A stretch of DNA of 64,000 nucleotides from Rhizobium sp. (GTDB lineage: Bacteria; Pseudomonadota; Gammaproteobacteria; Burkholderiales; Thiobacillaceae). Positions 1 through 8,099 of this stretch are shown one piece after another. The position numbers were made by a program, and so were the translations under genes. The notes under the pieces are model-generated. The model ran no database searches. It was not told the DNA's origin and saw nothing but the letters and a program-made list of their open reading frames with translations. The number at the start of each line of letters is the position of its first letter. The first letter of the stretch is position 1. Location of the stretch: assembly GCA_019459285.1 (NCBI GenBank), contig JAIBEL010000073.1, forward strand, positions 62,001-126,000, given 5' to 3'.

Positions 1-806
1 GCAAGCGTCCCTTCGTGGCGGTGAACTGCGCATCCATCCCGGAAACCCTGATCGAGAGCGAACTTTTCGGCTACAAGTCGGGGGCGTTTACCGGCGCCAA
101 CCGTGAGGGTCGTCGCGGGAAAATTCTCCAGGCGAACGGTGGCACCCTGTTCCTGGATGAAATCGGCGACATGCCCGTGATGCTGCAGGCCCGTTTGCTG
201 CGGGTACTGGAAGAACGCGAAGTGATCCCGCTGGGTGGCGAAACGCCTGTCAAGGTCGACATCAAGCTGATCAGTGCCACCCACCGCGACCTCAAGGAAC
301 TGGTGGCGGAAGGGCGCTTTCGGGAAGATCTGTACTACCGCCTGCAGGGCATCACGCTGAACCTCCCGCCTTTGCGCGAACGAGGGGACAAGCGCGAACT
401 CATCAACCATATCCTGGGCCTGGAATGCGGGGAAAAGGAACGGGTAGGGTTGAGCAAGGGTGCCTTACGGCAACTCGAATCATATGCCTGGCCCGGCAAC
501 ATCCGACAGTTGCGCAATGTCCTGAGGACGGCGCTGGCGCTTTGCGATGGCCCTGAAATCACAATTTACGATCTGCCTGAAGAAATCTGCGCGCAAGCGC
601 CCCGGTCGGAAGCCGATGACAGCGCTGGCAGCAGCAAGGAGACCCCGTTGTCCGCGCTGGAGATGGCGGAACGGGAAACTATTTTGCTGAACTTGGAGAA
701 GAGCCGCTGGAACGTCACGCTCGCGGCCCGGAATCTGAAAATCAGCCGCAACACGCTGTATCGCAAGATGAACAACCTGAACATCCGCATCAACAAGGAG
801 GAATGA
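1..806 (+). CDS. Sigma-54-dependent Fis-family activator, C-terminal part (5' end outside window)
   Basis: The reading frame is already open at the window edge (K-R-P-F-V before the first possible start), so only the C-terminal part of the gene is here. What remains is the second half of an AAA+ sigma-54 activation domain: the GAFTGA loop that contacts sigma-54 (nt 81-98), a Walker B block [11 protein letters not shown], and the REDLYYRL arginine region. A Fis-type helix-turn-helix at the C terminus ([10 protein letters not shown]) binds DNA. The Walker A loop and sensory domain lie upstream. The end resembles AcoR-type regulators. The stop lies 4 nt before the first pterin gene, on the same strand, so the regulator is probably co-transcribed with that operon. 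Whether it controls the operon is not shown. Confidence 0.9.
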   Translation, partial: KRPFVAVNCASIPETLIESELFGYKSGAFTGANREGRRGKILQANGGTLFLDEIGDMPVMLQARLLRVLEEREVIPLGGETPVKVDIKLISATHRDLKELVAEGRFREDLYYRLQGITLNLPPLRERGDKRELINHILGLECGEKERVGLSKGALRQLESYAWPGNIRQLRNVLRTALALCDGPEITIYDLPEEICAQAPRSEADDSAGSSKETPLSALEMAERETILLNLEKSRWNVTLAARNLKISRNTLYRKMNNLNIRINKEE

Positions 807-810
807 TTTG

Positions 811-1305
811 ATGCCGTCCCCGTTTGTCACCTGGGTTGAGCCTGCCGATCTGGGTTTCAATTCCGCTCACTTCATCACCTATGGCAATGTCTGTGAGAAT
901 TTGCATGGCCATAACTTTCATACGCGCGTGACGGCGCATGGCGAGGATACGGGCGAAGGCTACGTCCTGGATTTTGTCGCATTGACCCGCCTGGCGCGGG
1001 AAATCTGTCAGGAATTGTCCGATCGCGTGATCCTGCCCGCCACCAGTCCTGTCGTCCGCCTGGCGGAGGAAGACGGACTGGTCAAGGTGGAAAGCTTCGG
1101 CAAGCGTTTCTGGATCGAGAAGGAAAGCTGCGCCATTCTGCAGATACCCAATGCCACGGCGGAGTTGATCGCCCGGCATATCGGCAACCGCCTGACCGAG
1201 GCGCTTCATCGGGAAAACCTGGCAGGAGGCGTCCATTTGCTGGAAGTCGGGGTGGAGGAGGCCGATCGCCAATGGGGGTTCTCCCGACACGTCTTCCCGC
1301 AATGA
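811..1305 (+). CDS. 6-pyruvoyl-tetrahydropterin synthase/QueD-like protein of the H4MPT cluster
   Basis: A 164-residue T-fold pterin enzyme. The zinc histidines appear as SAH (H20) and HGH (H32, H34), with the catalytic cysteine just before them in CENLHGH (C28), as in PTPS and QueD. ATG 811 sits 9 nt after a strong AAGGAGG site; an in-frame TTG at 808 is the alternative start. It opens a cluster of genes tied to tetrahydromethanopterin synthesis, so it likely acts on a pterin intermediate rather than in queuosine or biopterin synthesis. That assignment rests on context; its substrate is unknown. Confidence 0.85.
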   Translation: MPSPFVTWVEPADLGFNSAHFITYGNVCENLHGHNFHTRVTAHGEDTGEGYVLDFVALTRLAREICQELSDRVILPATSPVVRLAEEDGLVKVESFGKRFWIEKESCAILQIPNATAELIARHIGNRLTEALHRENLAGGVHLLEVGVEEADRQWGFSRHVFPQ

Positions 1306-1321
1306 ACCCCGAGGCAAGGCC

Positions 1322-1879
1322 GTGCTAGTGCAAGAAACACCCCGCATCGCCTGGGGACTGACAGGTTCGGGACACTACCTTCGCGAAAGTCTGGAAATTA
1401 TCGAGACGCTTCCGGACGTCGACCTGTTCGTCACGCGAGCTGCAGCCGAGGTGCTCGGAATGTATGGCATTCCGCTCAAGAGCCTGCGCGAGAAAATGCG
1501 CGTCTTTCAGGACCACACGGCCAGCAGCGTGCCAGTAGGCTTTCTGTATAGCGGCCACTACCACACCCTGATCATCGGCCCGGCCACCTCCAACACCGTG
1601 GCCAAATGCGTGGCTGGAATCTCCGACACGCTGGTCACCAACCTTTACGCCCAGGCAGGCAAATGCCGCATTCCCAGCATCGTGTTTGCCTGCGACTGCG
1701 AGCCGACGGTGATCACCGAAGCGCCAGGCCAGACCGTCACGCTGTATCCCCGGCCCATCGATCTGGAAAACACAGAAAGGCTGAAGCGTTTCCCCTATAC
1801 CCAGGTGGTGGAAAACATCGAGGCACTGAAATCTGCCATTGACCAAAGAATGACATGTCTGAGCACATCCTCTTCCTGA
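1322..1879 (+). CDS. Flavoprotein family protein, DmrB-like (putative dihydromethanopterin reductase)
   Basis: About 185 residues with the fold signature of the FMN-binding flavoprotein family (PF02441 type): a glycine-rich N-terminal strand-loop (GLTGSGHYL) and a GPATSNTVAK segment. Cysteine pairs (AKC, ACDC) are present. In H4MPT gene clusters a flavoprotein of this kind (DmrB type) reduces dihydromethanopterin to tetrahydromethanopterin. The identification here combines family and context. The start is GTG 1322 or GTG 1328; no ATG is available. Its 3' end overlaps the next gene by 25 nt, which suggests translational coupling. Confidence 0.75.
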   Translation: MLVQETPRIAWGLTGSGHYLRESLEIIETLPDVDLFVTRAAAEVLGMYGIPLKSLREKMRVFQDHTASSVPVGFLYSGHYHTLIIGPATSNTVAKCVAGISDTLVTNLYAQAGKCRIPSIVFACDCEPTVITEAPGQTVTLYPRPIDLENTERLKRFPYTQVVENIEALKSAIDQRMTCLSTSSS

Positions 1880-3258
1880 CGGGCCGCCTGGCCGAGCTGC
1901 AGTTGAGACGTGTGCTCACGGATATGGGTGACGCGGGCTTTACCTGGGACGTGCAGGTGCCGGGTGTGCAGGTTGCGGCCTTGTTGACGGGCGATATGAT
2001 CCGTCGCCGCTTGACGGACCCCCGAGGGGCTGACCGCATCCTGTTGCCCGGCCGTTGCCGCGGCGACCTTGCAGCCTTGTCCGAGCATTTCGGCATTCCG
2101 GTCGAACGGGGGCCCGACGAACTCATGGATTTGCCGGCGTTTTTCGGCCGGCAGCGCCGTGCGCCCGATCTGTCGCGCCATGATGTCCTCCTGTTCGCCG
2201 AGCTGGTCGATGCGCCGCGAATGCGCATCGAGGCCATACTGGACCAGGCTGCCCGCTATGTTGCCGATGGCGCCGACGTGATCGATATCGGTGGCTTGCC
2301 GCAGACACCGTTTCCGCACCTGGAAGAAACGGTGCAGGCGCTGAAAGCGGCCGGTTACCGGGTCAGCGTCGACTCCCTCGACCCGGACGAATTGCTGCGC
2401 GGCGGCCGGGCGGGCGCGGATTACCTGTTGTCGCTCACCACGGACACCCTGTATCTGGCCGACGAAGTGGCGGCCACGCCCATCCTGATTCCCGCGCACC
2501 ATGGGGATCTGGACAACCTGATCGAAGCCATGCAACGGATGGAGGCGAATAACCGCCCGTATTTTGCCGACCCCATTCTGGATCCGCTGCCGTTCGGATT
2601 TGCGGCCTCTCTGGCGCGCTACCATGAACTGCGCCGGCGAATGCCCGAGGCCGACATCCTGATGGGCACCGGCAACCTCTCCGAGCTCACGGACGCCGAC
2701 ACCGCCGGCATCCATGCCCTGTTGCTGGGGATCATGGCGGAACTGAACATCCGGGCGTTGCTCACCACCGAGGTCAGTCCGCATTGCCGCAGCGCAGTGC
2801 GCGAGATCGACGCCGCACGCCGGATGATGTTCGCCGCGCGCGAGGGGCAGAGCCTGCCGCGCGATTTGTCCGATGCGCTGCTCGGTCTGCATCACCGCAG
2901 GCCGTTTCCGTACGACCGAGAAGAAATCGCCGCGATGGCGAGCGCCGTGAAGGATCCCAGCTTCCGCATCCAGATCAGCGAGGAAGGCCTGCATATCTAC
3001 AACCGCGACGGCATGCACAGCGCGACCGATCCGTTTGCGCTGTGGCCGCATCTCAAGCTGGAACAGGATGGCGGCCATGCGTTTTACCTGGGTGTAGAAC
3101 TGGCCCGGGCGCAGATCGCCTGGCAACTGGGCAAGCGCTACAGTCAGGACGAGGAACTGACCTGGGGCTGCATGGGATTGCGTCGCGAGGAAGAAAACCT
3201 CACGGTTCAATGCGGACCCGGCAGCACGCGCACAACCACTCAAACGGAGCCATCATGA
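1855..3258 (+). CDS. Dihydropteroate synthase-like protein (DUF6513 type), H4MPT cluster
   Basis: A 467-residue protein whose middle is a DHPS-like TIM barrel (GADVIDIGGLPQTPF, then VSVDSLDPDELLRGG), flanked by cluster-specific N- and C-terminal extensions. In H4MPT-containing bacteria this DHPS relative is assumed to join the pterin to the aminophenol/ribose part of methanopterin, but it is not true FolP: it is much longer and lacks the usual FolP ends. It starts inside the preceding gene and ends with an ATGA overlap into the DUF447 gene. The family is clear; the exact reaction is inferred. Confidence 0.8.
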   Translation: MSEHILFLTGRLAELQLRRVLTDMGDAGFTWDVQVPGVQVAALLTGDMIRRRLTDPRGADRILLPGRCRGDLAALSEHFGIPVERGPDELMDLPAFFGRQRRAPDLSRHDVLLFAELVDAPRMRIEAILDQAARYVADGADVIDIGGLPQTPFPHLEETVQALKAAGYRVSVDSLDPDELLRGGRAGADYLLSLTTDTLYLADEVAATPILIPAHHGDLDNLIEAMQRMEANNRPYFADPILDPLPFGFAASLARYHELRRRMPEADILMGTGNLSELTDADTAGIHALLLGIMAELNIRALLTTEVSPHCRSAVREIDAARRMMFAAREGQSLPRDLSDALLGLHHRRPFPYDREEIAAMASAVKDPSFRIQISEEGLHIYNRDGMHSATDPFALWPHLKLEQDGGHAFYLGVELARAQIAWQLGKRYSQDEELTWGCMGLRREEENLTVQCGPGSTRTTTQTEPS

Positions 3259-3827
3259 GCATGATTCTGGAGGCCATCCTGACCACCGCCACGCCGGATG
3301 GCGGGACGCATATCGCCCCATTGGGCTTCCGGCGCGAGAACGGATATATCGTCCTGTCGCCTTTTCATCCCTCACGCACACTCGACAACCTGCGCGCCAC
3401 CGGCGTGGCTGCGATCAGTCACCCCACCGACGTGCGCGTATTCGCCGGCTGCCTCACGGGGCGGCGCGATTGGCCGCTTGTTCCGTGTACCCAGGTCGCA
3501 TGCGGCCGGCTCGCGGACGCGCTCAGTCACAGCGAGTTGATCGTGGAACGGATCGAGGAAGACGCGGTCCGGCCCCGTTTCATCTGTCGGGAACTGATCC
3601 ATGCCAACCATGAAGCCTTCCCCGGTCACAACCGGGCCCAGGCTGCGGTCATCGAGGCCTGCATCCTGATCAGCCGGCTCGGCATGCTGCCTGCCGACAA
3701 GGTGAAACAGGAAATGGACTATCTCGCCATCGCGATCGGCAAGACGGCGGGACCACGCGAACTGGAGGCTTGGAATTGGCTGAAGGAAAAAATCGACGCG
3801 CATCGTCAGCAGGAGCAGGCGGCATGA
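3255..3827 (+). CDS. DUF447 family protein
   Basis: A 190-residue protein of the DUF447 family, a flavin-reductase-like split barrel found almost only beside H4MPT genes in methanogens and methylotrophic or related bacteria. ATG 3255 overlaps the upstream stop codon (ATGA); ATG 3261 is an in-frame alternative. An ORF extending much further upstream in this frame is only the shadow of the DHPS-like gene. A role in H4MPT synthesis is likely from phylogenetic and operon context, but the reaction is unknown. Confidence 0.8.
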   Translation: MSMILEAILTTATPDGGTHIAPLGFRRENGYIVLSPFHPSRTLDNLRATGVAAISHPTDVRVFAGCLTGRRDWPLVPCTQVACGRLADALSHSELIVERIEEDAVRPRFICRELIHANHEAFPGHNRAQAAVIEACILISRLGMLPADKVKQEMDYLAIAIGKTAGPRELEAWNWLKEKIDAHRQQEQAA

Positions 3828-4537
3828 CGGGCTGGCTCGCCAGCGTGACGGACGCCGGTGAGGCGCGGCAAGTGCTCGCCGCTGGTGCCGACATCGTCGA
3901 TGCCAAGAACCCGCATACCGGCGCACTGGGCGCCTTGCCCCCGGATACCGTACGTACCATCGTCAATGCCGTGGGTGGGCATGCGCCAGTCAGCGCGACA
4001 GTGGGCGATTTCCCCACCATGGAGCCGCACGCCGTCGCCCAGGCCGTTGACATGATGGCCGCTACCAGCGTCGATTTCGTGAAGATCGGGCTTTTCCAGG
4101 CCCCAGCATTGCATGATTGCCTCGATGCACTGGCGCCCCTGTGCACGCATCACCGTCTGGTTGCAGTCCTGTTCGCCGACCGCAACCCGGATATCGGATT
4201 GGCCGATCGGCTCGCCGAATGCGGGTTTGCGGGCATCATGCTGGACACGCTGGACAAGTCTGCTGGCGGCCTGCTTCGGCATCAGCCAGTCGCACGTCTC
4301 ATCCGCTTTGTTGACCATGCCAGACACCTGGGGCTGATCAGCGGTCTTGCCGGATCCTTGCGGGCAACGGATATTCCCACCCTCGCGCCACTTGGTGCGG
4401 ACTATCTGGGGTTTCGTGGTGCCTTGTGTCGCAGTCATGCCCGTACCCAGTCGCTGGATGCGGAGGCCATGCTTGCCGTCTCCGATGCCATTGTGAAGAT
4501 GCGAGGGGTATCCGAGCAGACATTGGCCTGCGCATGA
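3824..4537 (+). CDS. mfnB: (5-formylfuran-3-yl)methyl phosphate synthase (DUF556)
   Basis: A 237-residue TIM-barrel aldolase-like enzyme that condenses two triose phosphates to 4-(hydroxymethyl)-2-furancarboxaldehyde phosphate, the furan core of methanofuran. The active-site pattern is visible: D26-A-K28 in VDAKNP, K87 in FVKIG, and an aspartate in MLDTLDKS. ATG 3824 overlaps the DUF447 stop (ATGA). It is the last gene of the operon. Its presence suggests that the cell makes a methanofuran-like carrier as well as an H4MPT-like pterin. Confidence 0.88.
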   Translation: MTGWLASVTDAGEARQVLAAGADIVDAKNPHTGALGALPPDTVRTIVNAVGGHAPVSATVGDFPTMEPHAVAQAVDMMAATSVDFVKIGLFQAPALHDCLDALAPLCTHHRLVAVLFADRNPDIGLADRLAECGFAGIMLDTLDKSAGGLLRHQPVARLIRFVDHARHLGLISGLAGSLRATDIPTLAPLGADYLGFRGALCRSHARTQSLDAEAMLAVSDAIVKMRGVSEQTLACA

Positions 4538-4612
4538 GCTTGCGCAAGCCCTCGGACTTTCTGGCCATTTCTCTGAGCGGCCACGATTGGAGGAGCAGGT
4601 AAGGGGGAGGGC

Positions 4613-4632
4613 TGGCAGGCCGACACCTGCCA
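4613..4632 (+). terminator. Stem-loop after the H4MPT operon
   Basis: A 7-bp perfect stem (TGGCAGG / CCTGCCA) with a 6-nt loop, 75 nt after the mfnB stop. There is no T-run after it, so an intrinsic terminator is only a weak suggestion. Confidence 0.25.
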
Positions 4633-4688
4633 AGCCAAGGCCATCAAGCACGTTCAATACATCGTTGCCGTTTTGCTGGCAGCACGCC

Positions 4689-4871
4689 GAAAAGTACATC
4701 CAGGTTCACCACTTGGTGCTCCTTGCATCGATCGGACAGGAATATCGCATAGACCCGATCAAGGATTTGTTGCCGGTCTGTGCCAACTGCCTTGCCGTGA
4801 TCCACCTTGCGAACCTGCCATTTGCTCCCGATGTTGCTCCCGATGAAGTAAGGGTGATGCTCTCAGAGCAG
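4689..4871 (+). pseudogene. Decayed HNH endonuclease fragment
   Basis: About 60 codons match the C-terminal HNH core of stand-alone restriction-type HNH nucleases: a VHH motif, an IGQEYRIDPIKDL block, then CANC. The normal CxNCHxxxH pattern is broken: the His after CANC is Leu (CANCLAVIH), a usual Pro after VHH is Leu, and a short duplication follows (APDVAPDEV). The N-terminal part is absent. The open frame begins further upstream, but those codons look unrelated. This is best read as a dead remnant in an otherwise gene-free gap of about 480 bp. Confidence 0.6.
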
Positions 4872-4950
4872 AAGGCATCACCAGGGCACCGGCACGGATT
4901 GCCGCGCCCCATCCTTTACTTCGCATAATGTATATTATGTTAAATAATAA

Positions 4951-4974
4951 AAATAGTTACATTTGAAACTATTT
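4951..4974. promoter_or_regulatory. Candidate MarR operator upstream of the efflux operon
   Basis: A 24-bp inverted repeat with perfect 8-bp arms, AAATAGTT and AACTATTT, separated by 8 bp. It sits in a strongly AT-rich island (about 4925-4990) that is the obvious promoter region of the marR-nodT-emrAB operon, 46 bp before the GTG. The size and sequence fit a MarR-dimer operator, suggesting autorepression. Confidence 0.5.
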
Positions 4975-5020
4975 CTGACGCTATGATACTAACCAACCCA
5001 CTGGCTAGCATGACAAAGAC

Positions 5021-5530
5021 GTGAACCTGGATTTCACCTATTTCGAGAATGGTATCGGCCGCATATCCGGGCAACTGCCTGGCATGCCCCAGGACCGGGT
5101 TGTGTTGAATCGTCTGTTCTTTTATGTTTTCAAGGAATTGGACGATGTTTATAACCAACATCTTTCAGAGTTTGGGCTCAACAGTTCAACCTTCCTGGCG
5201 CTCGCCATGATTTTGAGCAGCGAGGACAACCGGCTGAATCCCAGCCATTTGAGCGACGCGCTGATTGCATCCCGTACCAATGTGACCCGTTTGGCGGATG
5301 ACCTGGTCGGTTCGGGCTGGGTCAGCCGTAAACCGTGCACGCAAGACCGCCGACGGGTGGAACTGTCGCTGACGCCGTCAGGGCGGAAACTGATCCTGAC
5401 CGTGTTGCCGGTCATCTGGCAACGGATCGAGCAGCAATGGATCGATTTCAGCCCGGCCGAGATCACCGAGTTCGACCGCCTGCTGAGGAAGATGCTGGAA
5501 GGTCTGCGGCGCTTCAGGATGGCCTCATGA
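5021..5530 (+). CDS. MarR-family transcriptional regulator of a drug-efflux operon
   Basis: A 169-residue winged-helix regulator. The recognition region reads HLSDALIASRTNVTRLADDLVGSGWVSR in pieces typical of MarR/EmrR, followed by the wing (DRRRVELSLT). The start is GTG 5021; the nearby ATG at 5010 runs straight into a stop. The stop overlaps the start of the nodT-like gene (ATGA), so repressor and pump are one transcription unit. By analogy with EmrR it should repress the operon and release on binding a toxic phenolic or similar ligand. A palindrome upstream (4951-4974) is the likely target. Confidence 0.88.
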   Translation: MNLDFTYFENGIGRISGQLPGMPQDRVVLNRLFFYVFKELDDVYNQHLSEFGLNSSTFLALAMILSSEDNRLNPSHLSDALIASRTNVTRLADDLVGSGWVSRKPCTQDRRRVELSLTPSGRKLILTVLPVIWQRIEQQWIDFSPAEITEFDRLLRKMLEGLRRFRMAS

Positions 5531-6951
5531 AGCGACTGCTGCCAGGCTTGTTCCTGATGTTCGTCGGCTGTGCCGAACTGCCGCACGACTTGCCGGCCCG
5601 GCCGGCGCTGAAGGCACCCCAAACGGCGACCACGCTGTCGGCTTTGTCCGGCACGTCCGCGGACACCGATATTCAACCTCTTCAAGAACACTGGTGGACG
5701 TCCTTCGGGTTGACCAACCTGGACCGGTTGATTGAAACAGCCTTGCGGGATGCTCCCGATCTGGCCGCCGCGCAGGCGCGCCGGCGCCCGGCCGATCAAG
5801 CCGAACGGCTGGCCCGTCTCGACGCCAAGGTGCACTATGAAACCGATGCCTCAGTTGTCCGCGAACATCTGAGCAAGAATGGTCTGTTTCCGCCGCCCAT
5901 CGGCGGTAGTACCTTTACTCAGACCGATATCACCGAAAACCTGTCGTACACGCTCGACTGGTGGGGCAAGAATCGGGCGTTGATCCAGGCTGCGGGCAAC
6001 GAGCGGCAGGCGGCCCGCGACGAAGCTGATGCCGTCCGCCAGACCCTGGCGGCAGCGGTCGCCGATACGTATTTTGCCTGGGCCGATGTCGAGGCGCGCC
6101 TGGCAGCCGCGCGCGCATTGACCCAGAGCCACCGCAAGGAACATGCGCTGCTCAAGACACGTTTCGATCTGGGTCTGGATTCCGCACAGCCCCTGATCGA
6201 TGCGCGCAAAAAACTGGATCTGGACGAGGACCGGACCCGCAGTCTGGACTATCTGGCGCGCGCGCTGCGCTATCGCATGAGCGCCCTGGTCGGCAGCGAC
6301 CCGGATCACGCTGCCAGTCTGCCGATGCCTGAACTCGATGCCCGGCTCCCAGCCCTGCCAGCCCGTCTGCCGTTGGACTGGCTGGCCCGCCGACCCGATG
6401 TGGCGGCGTTGCGCAGCCAGGTTGAAGCCGCTTCCGACCGGAGTGCGGCGGCCAAGGCGGATTTCTACCCCAATCTGGATCTGCGCATGATGATCGGCCT
6501 GGAAACACTCGATCTCAGCAAGCTGTTCCAGGCCAACAGCCTGTCCGCTTCGATCGGTCCGGCCCTGCATCTGCCGATCTTCAACCGCCAGACCCTGAGC
6601 GCGAAACTCGGCATGCGCGAAGCGGATTACGCCGCATCCGTGGCGGCCTATAACCGCACCATCCTGGAAGCTGCCCGCCAGGCCGCCGATGCGTATGCCC
6701 TGATTGCGAGCCTGGAACACCGCAGTCAGGCGCAGCGACTGGCGCTGCATGAAACCGAACAGACCCGTTCCCTGGCGGAACAGCGCCGACAGATCGGGTT
6801 GGCCAGCCCGCTCGACGCACTCGAAGCGAACAGTGCCGTCCTCACCCAGGGCATGCATGAAATCGAGATCCAGGCCGCCCGCCTGCGCGCCCGTGTGGCG
6901 TTGTTCAAGGCATTGGGCGGCGACGCCCTCCACAAGGACCCTGCCCCATGA
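5527..6951 (+). CDS. NodT/OprM-type outer-membrane efflux lipoprotein
   Basis: A 474-residue TolC-like outer-membrane factor. A lipoprotein signal is present (MFVGC, lipid Cys at residue 15). The body has the two repeated coiled-coil/beta-barrel halves of the NodT family, with the WWTSF block near the N terminus and the LARRPDVAALRSQVEAA segment opening the second half. It starts with an ATGA overlap on marR and ends with an ATGA overlap on the emrA-like gene. It forms the outer-membrane exit duct of the pump. Confidence 0.9.
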   Translation: MKRLLPGLFLMFVGCAELPHDLPARPALKAPQTATTLSALSGTSADTDIQPLQEHWWTSFGLTNLDRLIETALRDAPDLAAAQARRRPADQAERLARLDAKVHYETDASVVREHLSKNGLFPPPIGGSTFTQTDITENLSYTLDWWGKNRALIQAAGNERQAARDEADAVRQTLAAAVADTYFAWADVEARLAAARALTQSHRKEHALLKTRFDLGLDSAQPLIDARKKLDLDEDRTRSLDYLARALRYRMSALVGSDPDHAASLPMPELDARLPALPARLPLDWLARRPDVAALRSQVEAASDRSAAAKADFYPNLDLRMMIGLETLDLSKLFQANSLSASIGPALHLPIFNRQTLSAKLGMREADYAASVAAYNRTILEAARQAADAYALIASLEHRSQAQRLALHETEQTRSLAEQRRQIGLASPLDALEANSAVLTQGMHEIEIQAARLRARVALFKALGGDALHKDPAP

Positions 6952-8090
6952 CCATTGATCCTCCGGAAGCCAATCCGGCCAAACGCAAACGTCTGCTGAC
7001 GATGCTGGCTCTGATATTTCTCATTGCGGGGACGATTTGGGGCGTACGCTGGTTCCTGTACAGCCGCGGACACGAAAGTACCGACGACGCCTACGTGGCC
7101 GGCAACCTGGTGCGGGCCACGCCGCGTGTCGCCGGTTCGGTGGTGGCGGTACTGGCCGACGACACCGACTTTGTCAAGCAGGGCCAGGTCGTGGTGAAGC
7201 TGGACGATACTGACGCCAGGCTGGCCCTCGCCAAGGCCGAGGCTGATCTGGGGGAAATCGTGCGCCGGATCAGCCAGACCTTCGAGGCCCACGCCCAGCA
7301 GACCGCCAATCTGGCCGTGAAGCAACGCACCCTGGAACAGGCCGAGGCCGATCTGGTGCGGCGCGAACGGGCGGTCGCCGTCGATGCGATCTCGCGCGAG
7401 GAAGCCGAGCACGCCCGCGCCGCACGCGACAAGGCCCGATCCGAGCTCGATCTGGCGCGCGCCCAGCTGGCAGCCTCGAAGGCCGAAGTGGGCGGCACCT
7501 CGGTGGCGACCCATCCGGCCGTCAAACAGGCCGAAGCCCGGCTGCGCGAAGCCTGGCTGGCCCTGAATCGCTGCGAAATCCGGGCGCCTTCCGATGGCCA
7601 GGTGGCCAAGCGCTCGGTCCAGATCGGCCAGCAGGTTGCACCCGGCATGGCGCTCATGGCCATCGTGCCGATGACCCAGCTGTGGGTGGAGGCCAATTTC
7701 AAGGAAGACCAGCTCAAGGGCATGCATATCGGTCAGCCCGTGCAACTGGTTTCCGATCTCTATGGCAGCGGCACGATCTTCCACGGCACCGTCGCGGGCC
7801 TGTCGCCCGGTACGGGCAGCGTGTTCTCCCTGCTGCCGGCACAGAACGCCAGCGGCAACTGGATCAAGATCGTCCAGCGCCTGCCGGTGCGCATCACCCT
7901 CGACACCAAGGAATTGGCCGAACATCCTTTACGGGTCGGGCTGTCGATGAAGGTTGAAGTGGAAACCGCCGCTGCCGGCAAGGCGGATTCGCATCCCGCA
8001 ACCCGCTACGTCATGCCGGTGGAAGACGCGGCCGGTGCGGATGCACTGATCCGCTCCATTCTGCGGGCCAACCAGGTCCATACGGGCTGA
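6948..8090 (+). CDS. emrA: EmrA/HlyD-type membrane fusion protein
   Basis: A 380-residue periplasmic adaptor. It has a short cytoplasmic N terminus, one membrane segment (about residues 16-35), then the EmrA hallmark STDDAYVAGN, a split lipoyl domain (VAGSVVAVLADDTDFVKQGQ, and the second half near IRAPSDGQV), and a long coiled-coil hairpin between them. It links the inner-membrane EmrB-like pump to the NodT-like channel. The gene overlaps nodT by 4 nt, with emrB 9 nt downstream. Confidence 0.92.
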   Translation: MTIDPPEANPAKRKRLLTMLALIFLIAGTIWGVRWFLYSRGHESTDDAYVAGNLVRATPRVAGSVVAVLADDTDFVKQGQVVVKLDDTDARLALAKAEADLGEIVRRISQTFEAHAQQTANLAVKQRTLEQAEADLVRRERAVAVDAISREEAEHARAARDKARSELDLARAQLAASKAEVGGTSVATHPAVKQAEARLREAWLALNRCEIRAPSDGQVAKRSVQIGQQVAPGMALMAIVPMTQLWVEANFKEDQLKGMHIGQPVQLVSDLYGSGTIFHGTVAGLSPGTGSVFSLLPAQNASGNWIKIVQRLPVRITLDTKELAEHPLRVGLSMKVEVETAAAGKADSHPATRYVMPVEDAAGADALIRSILRANQVHTG

Positions 8091-8099
8091 CCGGGCGCC

